Below, piece by piece: positions 45,477-55,468 of a stretch of 64,000 bases of DNA; position 1 is the first letter of the stretch; each line of letters opens with the position of its first letter. The position numbers and the translations under genes are program-made. The notes under the pieces are model-generated. The model did no database searches and had not been told where the DNA came from. It worked only from the letters and a program-made list of their open reading frames with translations. The DNA is from Macrolepiota albuminosa (lineage: Eukaryota > Basidiomycota > Agaricomycetes > Agaricales > Agaricaceae): assembly GCA_027475525.1 (NCBI GenBank), contig JAMWFC010000077.1, forward strand, positions 1,550,001 through 1,614,000, read 5' to 3'.

Positions 45477-46899
45477 ATGGGACACAGCGACGAAACAGCG
45501 TTATTGATCGTTCATCATAACTCCCTGAAGAATGTCCGCAAGTCTCCTTTTCACCTAGTGCCCCCTCACATCCGTCCTTATCTTGAACTTATCAGGCTAG
45601 AAAAGGTTTGTTCTTCTTGTAGGATCATGAGGTGTGTTGCTCACTTGTCTCAGCCCACAGGAACCATTCTTATGTTCTGGCCGTTCGGTGAGCTTTCCAA
45701 GGTGTTCGAGTGGTATTCCAGTCATATCAAGCATTATAGCATGGGGTTTGACAATGGCTGCGTTCGCTACCGGTCTGCCATTAGGACATTACTGTGGCCA
45801 TCTCATGGAGTGCTTTATCAGCGCTTTCCTTCTGCGCAGCTCAGCATGTACTGTCAACGACATCTTCGATAGAGAGATGGATGCTGGTGTCGGTGAGTTT
45901 ATCAGATGAGGTAACTAAACAATCTTATATAATGGTTACCAGAGCGTACAAGGAATCGCCCATTAGCCAGCGGTCGAATTTCAGTTTTTGCTGCCTCAAT
46001 CTACCTCTTTGTGCAATACGTAATAGGCATATCTTTCTTCTACCTGACTGTTCGTGATCATGCGTCCGTCAACTTGCGCAATTCCTAGTCCCTTTCCGCT
46101 GATGTTTCTTCTAGTCTATGGATTGCGTTGCTTCAGCTACTTCCTCTGTGGGTATCCTTCTAGCAACCGGCAATTCTATTCGCATGTCATGCTGATATTC
46201 ATGTATAGATTTGCAATCTATCCGCTCTTGAAGAGATTCACCCATTGGCCGCAAGCTTGGCTCGGATTTGCTATGAATTCCGGTTTCATTACTGCTTCAG
46301 TTTCCTTGACTGGTCGTCTCGACATAAAGTTTCTCGCTGTTGCTCTGACAGGGTGTTGGTGGTGAGTTTCTTCTAACCCTGTTTATCTTGAAAATTATAA
46401 GTTTGTTGTCACACAGCTGGACTATGCTTTATGGTATGCATTGGTCTTACGCGACTATGGTTTCCGAAAGCTTTGACCTCCTGCAGACACAATCTATGCT
46501 TGTCAAGATATTCAAGATGATATCAAGATGGGTGTTCGATCTACCGCCATCTTGTTTGGATCGTGGATTCGGCCTTTGCTTGTCCTATGCGGGGTTGGTT
46601 TTCTCACAATGCTCGGTCTTGCTGGGTATTGTAATGGCCAAGGCTTGCCTTTTTTTGTACTATCGGTCGGAGGTACTGCTGCTCACCTGGTGTGGCAATA
46701 TAAGACTGTGGATCTTAAGGTACCAGATAGTTGTTGGCGTAAGTACCGTGAATTTTAGCCACACCTTGAACTAATGCCATGTTGCTTGCACGCTCCAGGA
46801 AATTTCCAAAGTAATGGCCAGCTAGGATGGATTGTGTGGGTTGGCTTGATGGTTGATTACCTCTTGTCAATTGGTTTTTTCCATCAACTTGAGTCATGA
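45477..46899 (+). CDS. UbiA-family prenyltransferase, COQ2-like (330 aa, 9 exons)
   Basis: Integral membrane enzyme that transfers a polyprenyl chain to an aromatic acceptor; the family includes 4-hydroxybenzoate polyprenyltransferase of ubiquinone synthesis and homologues used in secondary metabolism. Exons: 45477-45605, 45654-45687, 45740-45892, 45943-46063, 46115-46147, 46209-46361, 46417-46433, 46487-46738 and 46799-46899. Landmarks: RLEKPTGTILMFWPF, first Asp-rich motif VNDIFDREMDAGVERTRNRPLASGRIS, YPLLKRFTHWPQAWLGFAMN and second Asp motif YDTIYACQDIQDDIKMGVRST. Both magnesium-binding motifs are intact. Exons of 33 and 17 bp are notable. An upstream in-frame ATG at 45,420 would add 19 residues, but it lies only about 11 bp after a TATA-like box, so 45,477 is preferred. 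No clear mitochondrial presequence is seen, so a non-ubiquinone role is possible. Confidence 0.9.
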
Positions 46900-47587
46900 A
46901 CCCATCGTTGTCTTTCAGCCATAATACAATTTTTAGAAGGAAACTATGTCCAACAAAGCATAAAACTTGAATCTCCAAAAATTCCCCGTGCACTTTTTGC
47001 TTGCAGAAAAAAAAGTCAAGTTGGCTGGTTCTGTGTATATTGCACAAAAAACACAATTTCTAAGCATTCACAACAATCCCAGGAAGTAAAAAAGCTTTGA
47101 AATCTTCAGGCAACTGCTTCAGGTCTTGGCATAAATGACAATCTTGCTGTCAAACTTTTTGATGCATTTTTGTTTTAGAAGGTGTCAAGAGACTCCTCAT
47201 TTCATTTCCTCTCTCTTCTCCAGGTCCTATTACCTGCAATAGACTCCTTGGACTCCTAGTCTGAGGAAATCTAGCATCTTGTATTCAATCAATAGAGAAT
47301 ACAAGATGTCCAGAGAGTGAAAATAATTTGTTGTGGGGGTGGAGGAGTCTTTTCCCTAGCACCGACATACATCTACGTCGTCCCCCCAGATTTTCCTAGT
47401 CAAAACCTTAGGGCTGGTCATTCAAACCCTGAGATAGTTATAGCGGCTGGAGTTTGGACTCTGCAGTCTTAAGAGTTTAAAAAGACCCAGGCGATCGTAT
47501 TGAAATAACCTCACATAGAGACATCACAACGGTACGTGTCATACGTTGTACGGGAGCCCGCTTTGTGCCGTACCATACGTGTCCAGC
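46900..47587. other. Repeat-derived DNA left of the assembly gap
   Basis: CpG poverty returns. A plus-strand stretch from about 47,183 (GTGTCAAGAGACTCCTCATTTC) resembles, in opposite orientation, the sequence at about 49,270-49,290, so part is an LTR-like element of the same family. No gene. Confidence 0.45.
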
Positions 47588-47687
47588 NNNNNNNNNNNNN
47601 NNNNNNNNNNNNNNNNNNNNNNNNNNNNNNNNNNNNNNNNNNNNNNNNNNNNNNNNNNNNNNNNNNNNNNNNNNNNNNNNNNNNNNN
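47588..47687. other. Assembly gap of exactly 100 N
   Basis: A run of 100 undetermined bases inside LTR-like repeats. The round number suggests a gap of unknown size placed by a scaffolder. Confidence 0.99.
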
Positions 47688-47689
47688 GG

Positions 47690-47935
47690 CCTCTGAAGTA
47701 TGGGAAACAACTGTACAGTACAGCAAAACCTTAAAACCTCAAAAATTGCCTATATAAACAACTGCACAAACAAGGCAGAAAAACTTCAGACTTTGAAAGT
47801 CAAAAAGACAAACTCTGGCTTATATAAGCAGTCTAAAAGTGGTGCTAAAGGGCCCACACTTGTCTGAATGGTAGCTAGAGAACCAGAGCATCTTAAGGAC
47901 TGAGAATAGTACTAACAGATACAGTGTAAGAGCGT
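47690..47935. repeat. Copy of the LTR-like family also present at 49,005-49,220
   Basis: Shared landmarks are TCTGAAGTRTGGRAAACAACTGTACAGT, AACAACTG(C/T)ACAAACAAGGCAG, AAGCAGTCT and AATAGTACTAACAGATA, in the same order. Both copies are probably LTR pieces in minus orientation. Confidence 0.6.
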
Positions 47936-48109
47936 TCCTCTGGACACAACTTTGTTTTTGATGAATCTTTGCATCACTCATTCAAAAATTGAAATTTAAA
48001 TTACTTGGATGACTGTGTAGTGTATTAAATAAGATGACTATGTACATTAATGAACGTAAATTTAGGGTAAAGTAAATTATCAAAGAGGATCTTTCAGAAA
48101 TATGGAAAT

Positions 48110-48370
48110 GTCACAGGACTCAACATAGATAACCAATTGGCTATACTAGTTTCAAAGCAGCCAGAACACATGGAACAGCTCAAGCACCTAGATCGACACT
48201 GGTTCTTGCTGAGGCAAGCCATCTATCATGGCAAAATAAAGCCCTTTTACATCCCAATGGAGATCATGGCTGCTGACCTTCTTACTAAGCCACTCTTGCA
48301 TGACAAGGTCAACAAGCTTCGACACATCATGAGTTTGGTTGAAGAGTTCTCTTGGACTGAAATTCAGTGA
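48110..48370 (+). pseudogene. Copia-type retrotransposon fragment: C-terminal end of RNase H
   Basis: The reading frame NIDNQLAILVSKQPEHMEQLKHLD...FYIPMEIMAADLLTKPL is the end of a Ty1/copia polyprotein: DNQ(S)A active-site region, the KHID-type block and the ADxLTKPL motif. It stops at 48,368-48,370, 26 bp before an LTR. The upstream parts (Gag, protease, integrase, reverse transcriptase) are absent from this locus or lost in the gap. Confidence 0.8.
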
Positions 48371-48396
48371 TGCTATAGCACTCCATCAGGTGGGAG

Positions 48397-48663
48397 TGTT
48401 GAAGTACTGCCAGAGTACAAGTTGAGGAGGTGCTATATATGTGCACACATGACCTAGTATTTATTTTCACCCCCTGGTGTCCTTGTCTTCTTTATTCTGG
48501 AGCCCAAGGACACCAGGTATGTGTCCTTAATATATACTGCAAATATATTCATTCTGAAGCCCAAGGACACCAGTTTACCCTGCCACAATCTTGGTCTTTG
48601 TCTGATCCAACTGCACATAACTTCCACAACAGTGGCTTCATTGTAAATTCTGCACTTTTTACA
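48397..48663 (+). repeat. Copia 3' LTR (about 267 bp)
   Basis: Starts TGTTGAAGTACTG right after a purine-rich GGTGGGAG polypurine tract that follows the copia stop codon, and plausibly ends ...CTTTTTACA at 48,663 (TG...CA). A TATA-like CTATATATG lies at about 48,433. The start is firm; the end is inferred. Confidence 0.65.
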
Positions 48664-48870
48664 TTGGTGAGAATTTATCTAATAGTTGTTTAGTACTCTG
48701 AGATGCAGTGTGCTTGAGATTTGCTATTTGTGCAAAGACAGTGTTTGAATGGCATGTTATAATTGATATGTACCAGATGCAAATGCATTTTGACACATCT
48801 TGATAAATAAATTTAGATCCATGTATCTTCAAGCAGATCTAATATGACTAGCTAATTACAGACATTTTTT
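48620..48870 (+). repeat. Left arm of a long inverted repeat
   Basis: Reverse-complement match, with scattered mismatches, to 50,195-50,440. Landmarks are GTGGCTTCATTGTA, TCTGCACTTTTTACA, AATAGTTGTTT, GAGATGCAGTGTGCTTGAG and TATGACTAGCTAATTACAGACAT. It overlaps the end of the copia LTR, so both arms may be pieces of one copia family in opposite orientation. Confidence 0.7.
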
Positions 48871-49334
48871 AGATGAAAATGTTAGAAGCTAATTTGTAAG
48901 TAACTGTAAGGGCAACCTCTAGAGGCTATGGCTCAGTCACACAGCTAACAGAGGAAGATCCAAAGAAAACAAGTCTAGGGATTCCTTATGCCTGCTTTTG
49001 GGGCTTCTGAAGTGTGGAAAACAACTGTACAGTGCAACAAAACCTTAAAAACTGAAAAATTGCCTAAATAAACAACTGTACAAACAAGGCAGGAAAACTC
49101 TGACTTATGTAAGCAGTCTGGAAGTGGTACTGAAGAGTCCACACTTATCTGAATGATAGCTAAAGAACCAGAGCACTTCAAGGGCTAAAAATAGTACTAA
49201 CAGATAGTGTTGAAAGAATAGAAACAGTAAAATGAGAGAATGACAGAAGAAATAAGGAGTGAAAGAAGGAAGAAATGAGGAGTCCCCTGACACTTACAAA
49301 TTAGCTTCCAACATTGTCATCTAAAAGATGTCTG
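48860..49334 (-). repeat. LTR-like or terminal-inverted-repeat element of about 430-475 bp
   Basis: Bounded by an imperfect inverted repeat: CAGACATTTTTTAGATGAAAA-TGTTAGAAGCTAATTTGTAAG on the left and its complement CTTACAAATTAGCTTCCAACA-TTGTCATCTAAAAGATGTCTG on the right. In minus orientation it starts TGTTGGAAGC. The inner part matches 47,690-47,935. The inverted repeat runs past the TGTT...AACA ends, so a simple solo LTR does not fully explain it. Confidence 0.5.
49321..49334. repeat. 14-bp target-site duplication, left copy
   Basis: CTAAAAGATGTCTG, repeated at 50,190-50,203 on the other side of the SINE. Confidence 0.8.
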
Positions 49335-50189
49335 TTGATGATGATGATGATAATGAACCTTTTTATTTTTTGAGACCTGTTTTTACATGCATATTGCTTG
49401 GGTATTGTGTCCTAGGTCACACGGTATAGTAAGGTATAGTATTTCTCCATATTAAAACCCTGACTTATCCACCGTTATTGTGCCATCTCTATTTACTCCT
49501 GATTCTTCTACTCTCAGCAATGCTTGCCAGTGTTTGGTTGGTGTAGGTCTTGGAAAACCGATCACCTATTGGCTCCCTCTAAGCTGTAACTCCCAGTGAG
49601 GCCCCACAATACTATAACCTCCCCTGCATCCAGATAGTATCTTCCAGAGATCAATCCCAAGATTTGGAACCTGTGACGGTATGAGCCAGCTGAGTAAGCC
49701 AATGACAGTCCTGCCACCTGCCAGTTTAAGCTGACAATAAGCAGCTGATCAAATTAACTTTAACTCCAACTTCAACAGCCATGCCAACCCATCCGATGGA
49801 CCACATATTATGCTGGCAGCCTGATCAAACTATTGACACCTTCTTTTTCCACCCACCCATACTAGGACACACTTGGTCAGCGAGTTTAACCTCTCTCAAT
49901 TCCATCCCACTGGGAAACCCTAACTATTTTTCCTGTTTCAAACAGGAGTGCAGTGGTCACATTGCTTCATCAAGTCATGTGTTGATTGGTTCACCCAACT
50001 ACAGCCTGCACAACAAAGCCTCCCTAGTCAACATGTGCAGGTGGTGGCTTCCCGGCAGCATTGAAATAACCCATGTGGTGTCTAAGGTGTTTTTCACATA
50101 AGTGCGGTTTGAACTTGCGTCCTCCCCACTTGCAAGAGCACTTGATCCCTGCTTCAAACCACGGTGGTGCCAGCTGAGCCACCATGATC
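49335..50189 (-). mobile_element. tRNA-derived SINE, apparently dimeric (855 bp)
   Basis: Read on the minus strand it begins GATCATGGTGGCTCAGCTGG, with a tRNA-like box A TGGCTCAGCTGG (plus positions 50,170-50,181) and box B AAGTTCAAACC (50,106-50,116). A second tRNA-like unit follows with TTACTCAGCTGG (49,686-49,697) and AGGTTCCAAATC (49,661-49,672). The 3' end is a simple (ATC)n tail (49,335-49,352). It is bracketed by a 14-bp direct repeat, as expected from LINE-dependent insertion. There is no coding potential. The internal Pol III promoter argues for a SINE, not a tRNA gene, since no cloverleaf can be completed. Confidence 0.75.
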
Positions 50190-50203
50190 CTAAAAGATGT
50201 CTG
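50190..50203. repeat. 14-bp target-site duplication, right copy
   Basis: CTAAAAGATGTCTG, identical to 49,321-49,334. Confidence 0.8.
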
Positions 50204-50440
50204 TAATTAGCTAGTCATATCAGATCCACTTGAAAATACTACATGGATCTAAATTTATTTACCAAGACATGTCAAAATGCATTTGTAACTGGTACATATC
50301 AATTATGATGTGCCATTCAGACACTGTTCTTGCACAAATAGCAAACCTCAAGCACACTGCATCTCAGGGTGCCAAACAACTATTTGATGAATTTTCACCA
50401 CCTGTAAAAAGTGCAGAATCTACAATGAAGCCACAACCTC
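50195..50440 (-). repeat. Right arm of the long inverted repeat
   Basis: Complement of 48,620-48,870 with an estimated 85-90% identity by eye. Before the SINE inserted, the two arms were about 0.45 kb apart. Confidence 0.7.
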
Positions 50441-50449
50441 TTTACTATA

Positions 50450-52112
50450 TATATAATGAAAATTTGGAGCATCCCTGGAGTTTTAAAAGGAATAGCACAG
50501 ATCTGTGAGCAGAATACCTTAAATTTCAGTGTGCACTACCTGCCATCAATTGTTGTTGCCAATGGATACTGTTCAATATACCAGATTTTGTCAAGGTGCA
50601 GGACTAGTTAGATGCTGTGTATATAAGTACCCAAGGAATATATATAATTGGCTTTTGGACAGATGCACCTCAGTCTTGCTGGTGTTATACTGATGTGTGT
50701 ATCCATCATATTATACTACTAGATACACTTACTAATATGTCGCGTGCAGGAATAATGTTCAATAAGTATTTAATACAGGCATTGGACTGAGTGATATTAT
50801 CCAATACAACAGTCTACGAGAGAAAAAATGGGAAACATCGACCAGCAGGGTTGGTAGGTAACCACTGCCTCAGTGTCGTGTCGTGCGTATTGGCATGGCA
50901 TGGCATGCTGCTCCATGGCCAGTACACTCGCTGGGATCCTATATGGAAGTTTGTTATTCACATATGGTAAAACCATCTTCACCCGCCTTAGTACACACGC
51001 ATACGTGGAAGATAAACTGACAAGGTAGCTTTTGACACAGATCACATCGAGATGGAACTTGAGAAGTCTACGAGATCGATTGATTGTAGTCTATATATCG
51101 ATATCGAGGAACTTGAAGAAGTAGATTGGACTACAGCACAGGAAGCGTGCTCGGAACCCCTCGAACACTCATAAGGAAAGGTGTCCCCAGGATCAGATGC
51201 CAGAGCACAAGAATAATCATAATCAATAATCAATAGCGATAGCCATAGCAATAGAATGAATAGGGAGTGAAGAAGCCAAGCCACCGAAACCCCAGCCCAG
51301 CCCGTGAGGACGCGAGAACGACATCAAGGAAAGGATCTTGTCTGTCTGTATGAGCAAACATCACTTTGTTGCGAGTGTGGAGATTGGGATGGGTGAGTTA
51401 TCCAATGGGTTGGGGTTGGGCCGTCTGCGTTTGCATTTTGTGGCCGGTGAACTGATTTGGGCCGGGCGGGTATTCAGTATTCAGTAATCAATAAGTACTC
51501 AGTGCTAACCGAGGGTAGAGGCATTTTTGATGCATTTACATAATTTACTTCGTGCAGGCAAGATTTGATTGCTCTACTCTACGTCGTTGTTGTTGTAAGT
51601 ACTTACTTATGGAGTGTGTGCGTGATGGTGTGTCGTGTGTTTGTGTTAGTTTCCTCGCGGAGGTGTGGTGGTTGACGTATGGATTGTGAGTCGTAAGTAC
51701 TTGAGTGGGATCGGTTGTTCTGAGGGAAAGCGGGTGTGTTGAGTGTCGTTATTGTGTTACCCTCTGCCTCCTTGAGTTTTACCATGTGCGTAGTCTTCCT
51801 TCGTCTCCACCGGTTCCCTCCCCGCTCTAGCCCTCGTCCGTCTCGCCTTCCACCGTTCCTTAGCTTCGAGTAGATTATAATATATCACTACAAATTCACT
51901 CTTCTTGAGCACATTGAACGGCTACATCGATGGGTTGTCGTGGAGGAAGCTTCCTACGTGACATCTGGCGTCGGAAGATGAGTTTGTGTCAAAAATCGCG
52001 GGAGTGTCCTTGCCTTGCACAGAACGATTTAGGGTCCACATGAATGTTGAGTGACAGATAAAATTAAATTCGTGCTTTATATCCCGTCGATCCAGAGTGT
52101 GCCACGCCAAAC
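50450..52112. other. Intergenic region; composition returns to host-like
   Basis: Repeat-derived DNA gives way to CpG-containing DNA at about 50,800. No supported gene. The distal part (51,300-52,112) probably holds the promoter and leader of the GT90 gene. Confidence 0.4.
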
Positions 52113-54063
52113 ATGGGTAAATTCGCCTCGATCCGTTTTAGGCGCAACGTGATCGAGGAAAGCGACGTCGAGAACGCAAGCCACGTCGACGGCCCCTGTA
52201 CCACGACGACGACGACGACGATGCGCGCCCGATGGCGACACCCTCTCGTGGTCTGCGCGGTCCGTAACAGAGGCTACATTTTCTTCGCCTGTGTCTTTCT
52301 GCTGTTCATGCGCGCTGGGTATCTGGCAGGCCACTCTGAGGAGCACGGCGTCGGGCAGCAGGGACGCGGGGAGCTGAAGGAGCACCCGATTACGAAGCTG
52401 ATGGACGAGGCGGAGGAAACGTACAGACAGAAGCTGGAGGGACAGAGCCGGACGCTGAAGGCTGCAGTTGGGGAGTACAGGAGGAGGTACAAGCGTGCAC
52501 CGCCGCGGGGGTTCGAGGAGTGGTGGGAGTTTGCGCAGGAGAACGGGGCGATGTTTGTTGACGAGTATGATGGTCTCGTGGCTGACCTGGCGCCGTTCTG
52601 GCAACTCCAGGGCGCAGAGTTGCGCAGACGCGTGCAGCAGGTGCGTCTTTGTCAATTCTAGCGTTTGCTGGAATTTATCGTGAGCAGGTCAGCGAGCTGC
52701 CGTCTATTGACGTTGTGCGCATCAAGGACGGTGTGGCGTCGACGCTGCGACTCAACAGCTTCGAGGACTCGGAAGTCAGTGCGCGGGCAAATGGCTTCCG
52801 CGACATGATTCTGTCCTTTGCTCACAAGGTAAGCTCTCTCGGCCCCTGCTGACTCATGCTCACGCGCCCAGCTGCCGGACTTGGACTTTCCCATCAACGC
52901 CAAAGCAGAAGGACGCGTGCTTGTCCCCTGGGAGCACCGCATGTACCCCAACCTCACTCACCAGGACTCGTCAGGTGCGCCACACCCTGCCAAAAGAGAC
53001 ATCACTCATTTTCACCCAGTCGGTATCGAAACAATGCTCAGCGGGCCCTTTCGCCCAGACTGGGGCACAGACGGCACCGTCTGGGAGGCCTGGCGCCGCA
53101 CCTGTGCCCCTGTCGACCCCGCTCGTCGTCTCTTCTCCTCTCTCCGCAACGTCTTCACCACACAGCTCAAAAACTACCTTTCCGACTCCCCCTCTGCCCC
53201 CGACTTGCACTTTGCATCCACCACCGCCGCAAGCACCCTCGACTTTTGCGCGTACCCCCACGAGCACTACACCCAAGGCCACTTTTTTTCTGACTGGCGC
53301 ACGCTCCCCGTGCTCTACCCCGTCTTCAGCCCCGCCCGCGCCCGCGGCTTCATGGACATCAGGATCCCGAGCCACTATTATTACGGCAGCACCGACAAGT
53401 ACACGTATGGCTGGGACCCCATCAACCTCGAACTCGACGAGGTCGATAAGATGGAGGTGCCCTGGGCACAGAAGGAGAACAAGATCTTTTGGCGCGGCGC
53501 GACGACGGGCGGCGGGAGCCATCCCCCGGGCTTTGCGCCTCAGTATCAGAGACATCGGTACGTCCCTCCCTCCCTCCCTCCGGCTTTCTCATCTCGTGCA
53601 TTCGTTCACAGCTTCCTCCGCATGGCATCCGACAACTCTTCCGCTCCACAACCAATCACATTCATCTCCTCTGTCCCCGGCTCACAGGAACAACTTCTGA
53701 CAACCGCGACGCTCCCGGTGTCCGTGCTCAACGCCGCCATCATGGACACGGCGTTCACCAAAGCCGTCTCGCCCGAGTCGTACCCCGGCGGACTCCCCGC
53801 GCTCACCGCGTCCCACCGCTTCGACGACGCTTCACCAAAGCCGTCTCGCCCGAGTCGTACCCCGGCGGACTCCCCGCGCTCACCGCGTCCCACCGCTTCG
53901 ACGACGCGTGCCCCTCGGGCGCCACTGGGCCTTCAAGTACCTCGTCGACATGGACGGCATGGGGTACAGCGGCCGCTTCATGGCGTTCCTCGCGAGCGAT
54001 AGCGTTCCACTCAAGGCGACTGTGTACGAAGAGTACTTTAGCGACTGGATACAACCCTGGTGG

Positions 54064-54104
<41 letters not shown>

Positions 54105-54659
54105 TCCGTAGTCCCGCACACAACGCTGACGCAGCGACGCACAGGCTCCACTTCGTACCACTCTCTCATACGTACAAGGAGATATACGATGTCCACGCGT
54201 ACTTCTCCGGCCCCCCCCGCGCGGCGCTCGACGTGCTCCGCGCCTCGCAGTCCGCCAACGCCTCGGAATCCGCGGCTGCGGGTGCGGGTGCTGGTACGGG
54301 TGTGGGTACGGGTACGGGTGCAGGTGCGGGTACGGGTGCGGATGCGGGTAAGGGTGCGGGTACGGAAGGGGAAGGGAACGACGACGACGACGAGGTGTGG
54401 CGATTCGCGGCGGCAGAGGGCGATCGGCGGTTGCGCAGGATCGCGAGGGCTGGTAAGGAGTGGAAGAAGAGGGTTGGTAGGACTGTGGATATGGAAGGTG
54501 TGTGTTTTTGGCTTTTTTCCTTCAAGGGTGTTGGTGGTGGTGGCTGATTGAGGGGGTTCTTTTCTTTTTGGGGGGATGGTAGTGTATGTGTATAGACTTG
54601 CGTTGGAGTGGGCGAGGTTGTGTGCGGATGATAGAGATGTGATGGGGTTTGAGTTTTGA
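52113..54659 (+). CDS. GT90 / CAP10-type glycosyltransferase, frame disrupted in the assembly
   Basis: Type II Golgi membrane glycosyltransferase of family 90, related to cryptococcal capsule protein CAP10 and to xylosyl/glucosyl transferases. Exons up to the break: 52113-52640, 52688-52828, 52872-52974, 53020-53557, then from 53612. Residues about 53-68 form a signal anchor (YIFFACVFLLFMRAGYL). Landmarks: PWEHRMYPNLT, DWGTDGTVWEAW, FDIRIPS-like FMDIRIPSHYYY, IFWRGATTGGGSHPPGF, HRFLRMASDNS, ATVYEEYFSDWIQPW, LHFVPLSHTYKEIYD and, after the last intron, VYVYRLALEWARLCADD with TGA at 54,657. A 77-bp perfect duplication at 53,754-53,907 shifts the frame. Removing it still leaves the frame one base short of the expected DDAVPLGRHWAFKY. 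So a sequencing error, or a real frameshift, is also present. Confidence 0.8.
53754..53907 (+). repeat. 77-bp perfect tandem duplication in the GT90 gene
   Basis: Period exactly 77 and exactly 77 matching positions, without mismatch. It duplicates codons for FTKAVSPESYPGGLPALT and shifts the frame by two bases. Confidence 0.92.
54066..54110. repeat. CT microsatellite in a GT90 intron
   Basis: (TC)n run just after the donor GTGGGT in the intron that joins DWIQPW to LHFVPL. Confidence 0.9.
54283..54368 (+). repeat. GGTGCG/GGTACG hexanucleotide repeat inside the GT90 coding region
   Basis: About 14 tandem hexamers encode a Gly/Ala/Thr tract (GAGTGVGTGTGAGAGTGAD) between the catalytic domain and the C-terminal helix, followed by an Asp run. 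A copy-number-variable linker is likely. Confidence 0.85.
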
Positions 54660-55468
54660 GTGAGTGAGGTGGGTTTGGTTTTTTTAGCGTTGTCTGTCTG
54701 TCCTTTGTGCTTCCTCGCGTGGTTCGTTGCAGGTGCAGGTGCAGTTGCACCCCCCCTCGCGCTGTTCGCTGTTCGCTTGTCGCTGTTCGCTGTCGCCTTT
54801 GGATCACGGACCCATACGACGATGGACTCGCCCGCTCGTACGACCGTACTCCCGGACTTTCTTCTTTCTTCTTTCTTCTTTTTTCTTTCTCTCTCGCTCT
54901 CGAGACTCTCGAGACTACATAGACGAACCAGTAACCGCCAGATAATATCGTACCTCGACCACTCGACCATTCGACCATTCGATACATACACATACACGCC
55001 ATGCATGCATACAGCCATAGCCATAGCCATATATATATATGTAAACCCCACCCCCACACGTAACGCGTTTGCTTTTGTACCATTATGTTGTGTTGATCAT
55101 TGATCATTGATCGTCTTTACCTTACCCCCCCTGCCTGTGGTTTCGTTTATAGTTTATTTCGTATAATAGATGAATCGGTTTTTTCCTTGAATTTTAGAAC
55201 GATTTCCGAGTGATGAGCTGAGAATAAACCGAATTCTCGGATCATTATTTCTACGTGACGCAATCTCTTCTCATCGCCTCGGTACATAGCTCCCGTTTCG
55301 GTGTCGAAGAATTCAAACCTAACGGAGTAGTCGTTACGAAATGATCTTCTTATGCAGATCATCAGTGAAGGTGGTTATAAAACAAACATTGACTTGTGAT
55401 CTTTGAAATTAACCGGCTCGTAGATCCGACACAGGCGGAGAAGATATATAGAGTGGGGTTCTGGAATT
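54660..55468. other. Intergenic region with simple repeats
   Basis: Includes CT-rich runs near 54,860-54,910 and (ATAGCC)n/(AT)n near 55,012-55,040. No supported gene. Confidence 0.5.

Noticed and set aside
29210..46899. A secondary-metabolite cluster around the UbiA prenyltransferase, oxygenase and transporter
   Set aside because: Housekeeping genes (ISY1, the methyltransferase homologue) lie between them, there is no backbone synthase, and the oxygenase-like protein lacks convincing catalytic ligands.
48880..49310. A simple solo LTR bounded by TGTT...AACA
   Set aside because: The flanks beyond the supposed LTR ends are themselves inverted repeats of each other and show no direct target duplication, so it was reported only as an uncertain LTR-like or foldback element.
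50100..50189. A tRNA gene on the minus strand
   Set aside because: Box A and box B are present, but a cloverleaf with acceptor stem could not be completed, and the unit is the head of a longer element with a poly-ATC tail and target duplication.
51042..51284. Minus-strand frame starting with a hydrophobic stretch like a signal peptide
   Set aside because: Low-complexity Ile/Tyr/Ser sequence from an A/T-rich repeat, no downstream domain, no family resemblance.
54060..55107. Long minus-strand frames opposite the GT90 3' end
   Set aside because: They are antisense shadows of the GT90 exons, the CT microsatellite and the hexanucleotide repeat (Arg/Thr/Pro-rich low complexity).
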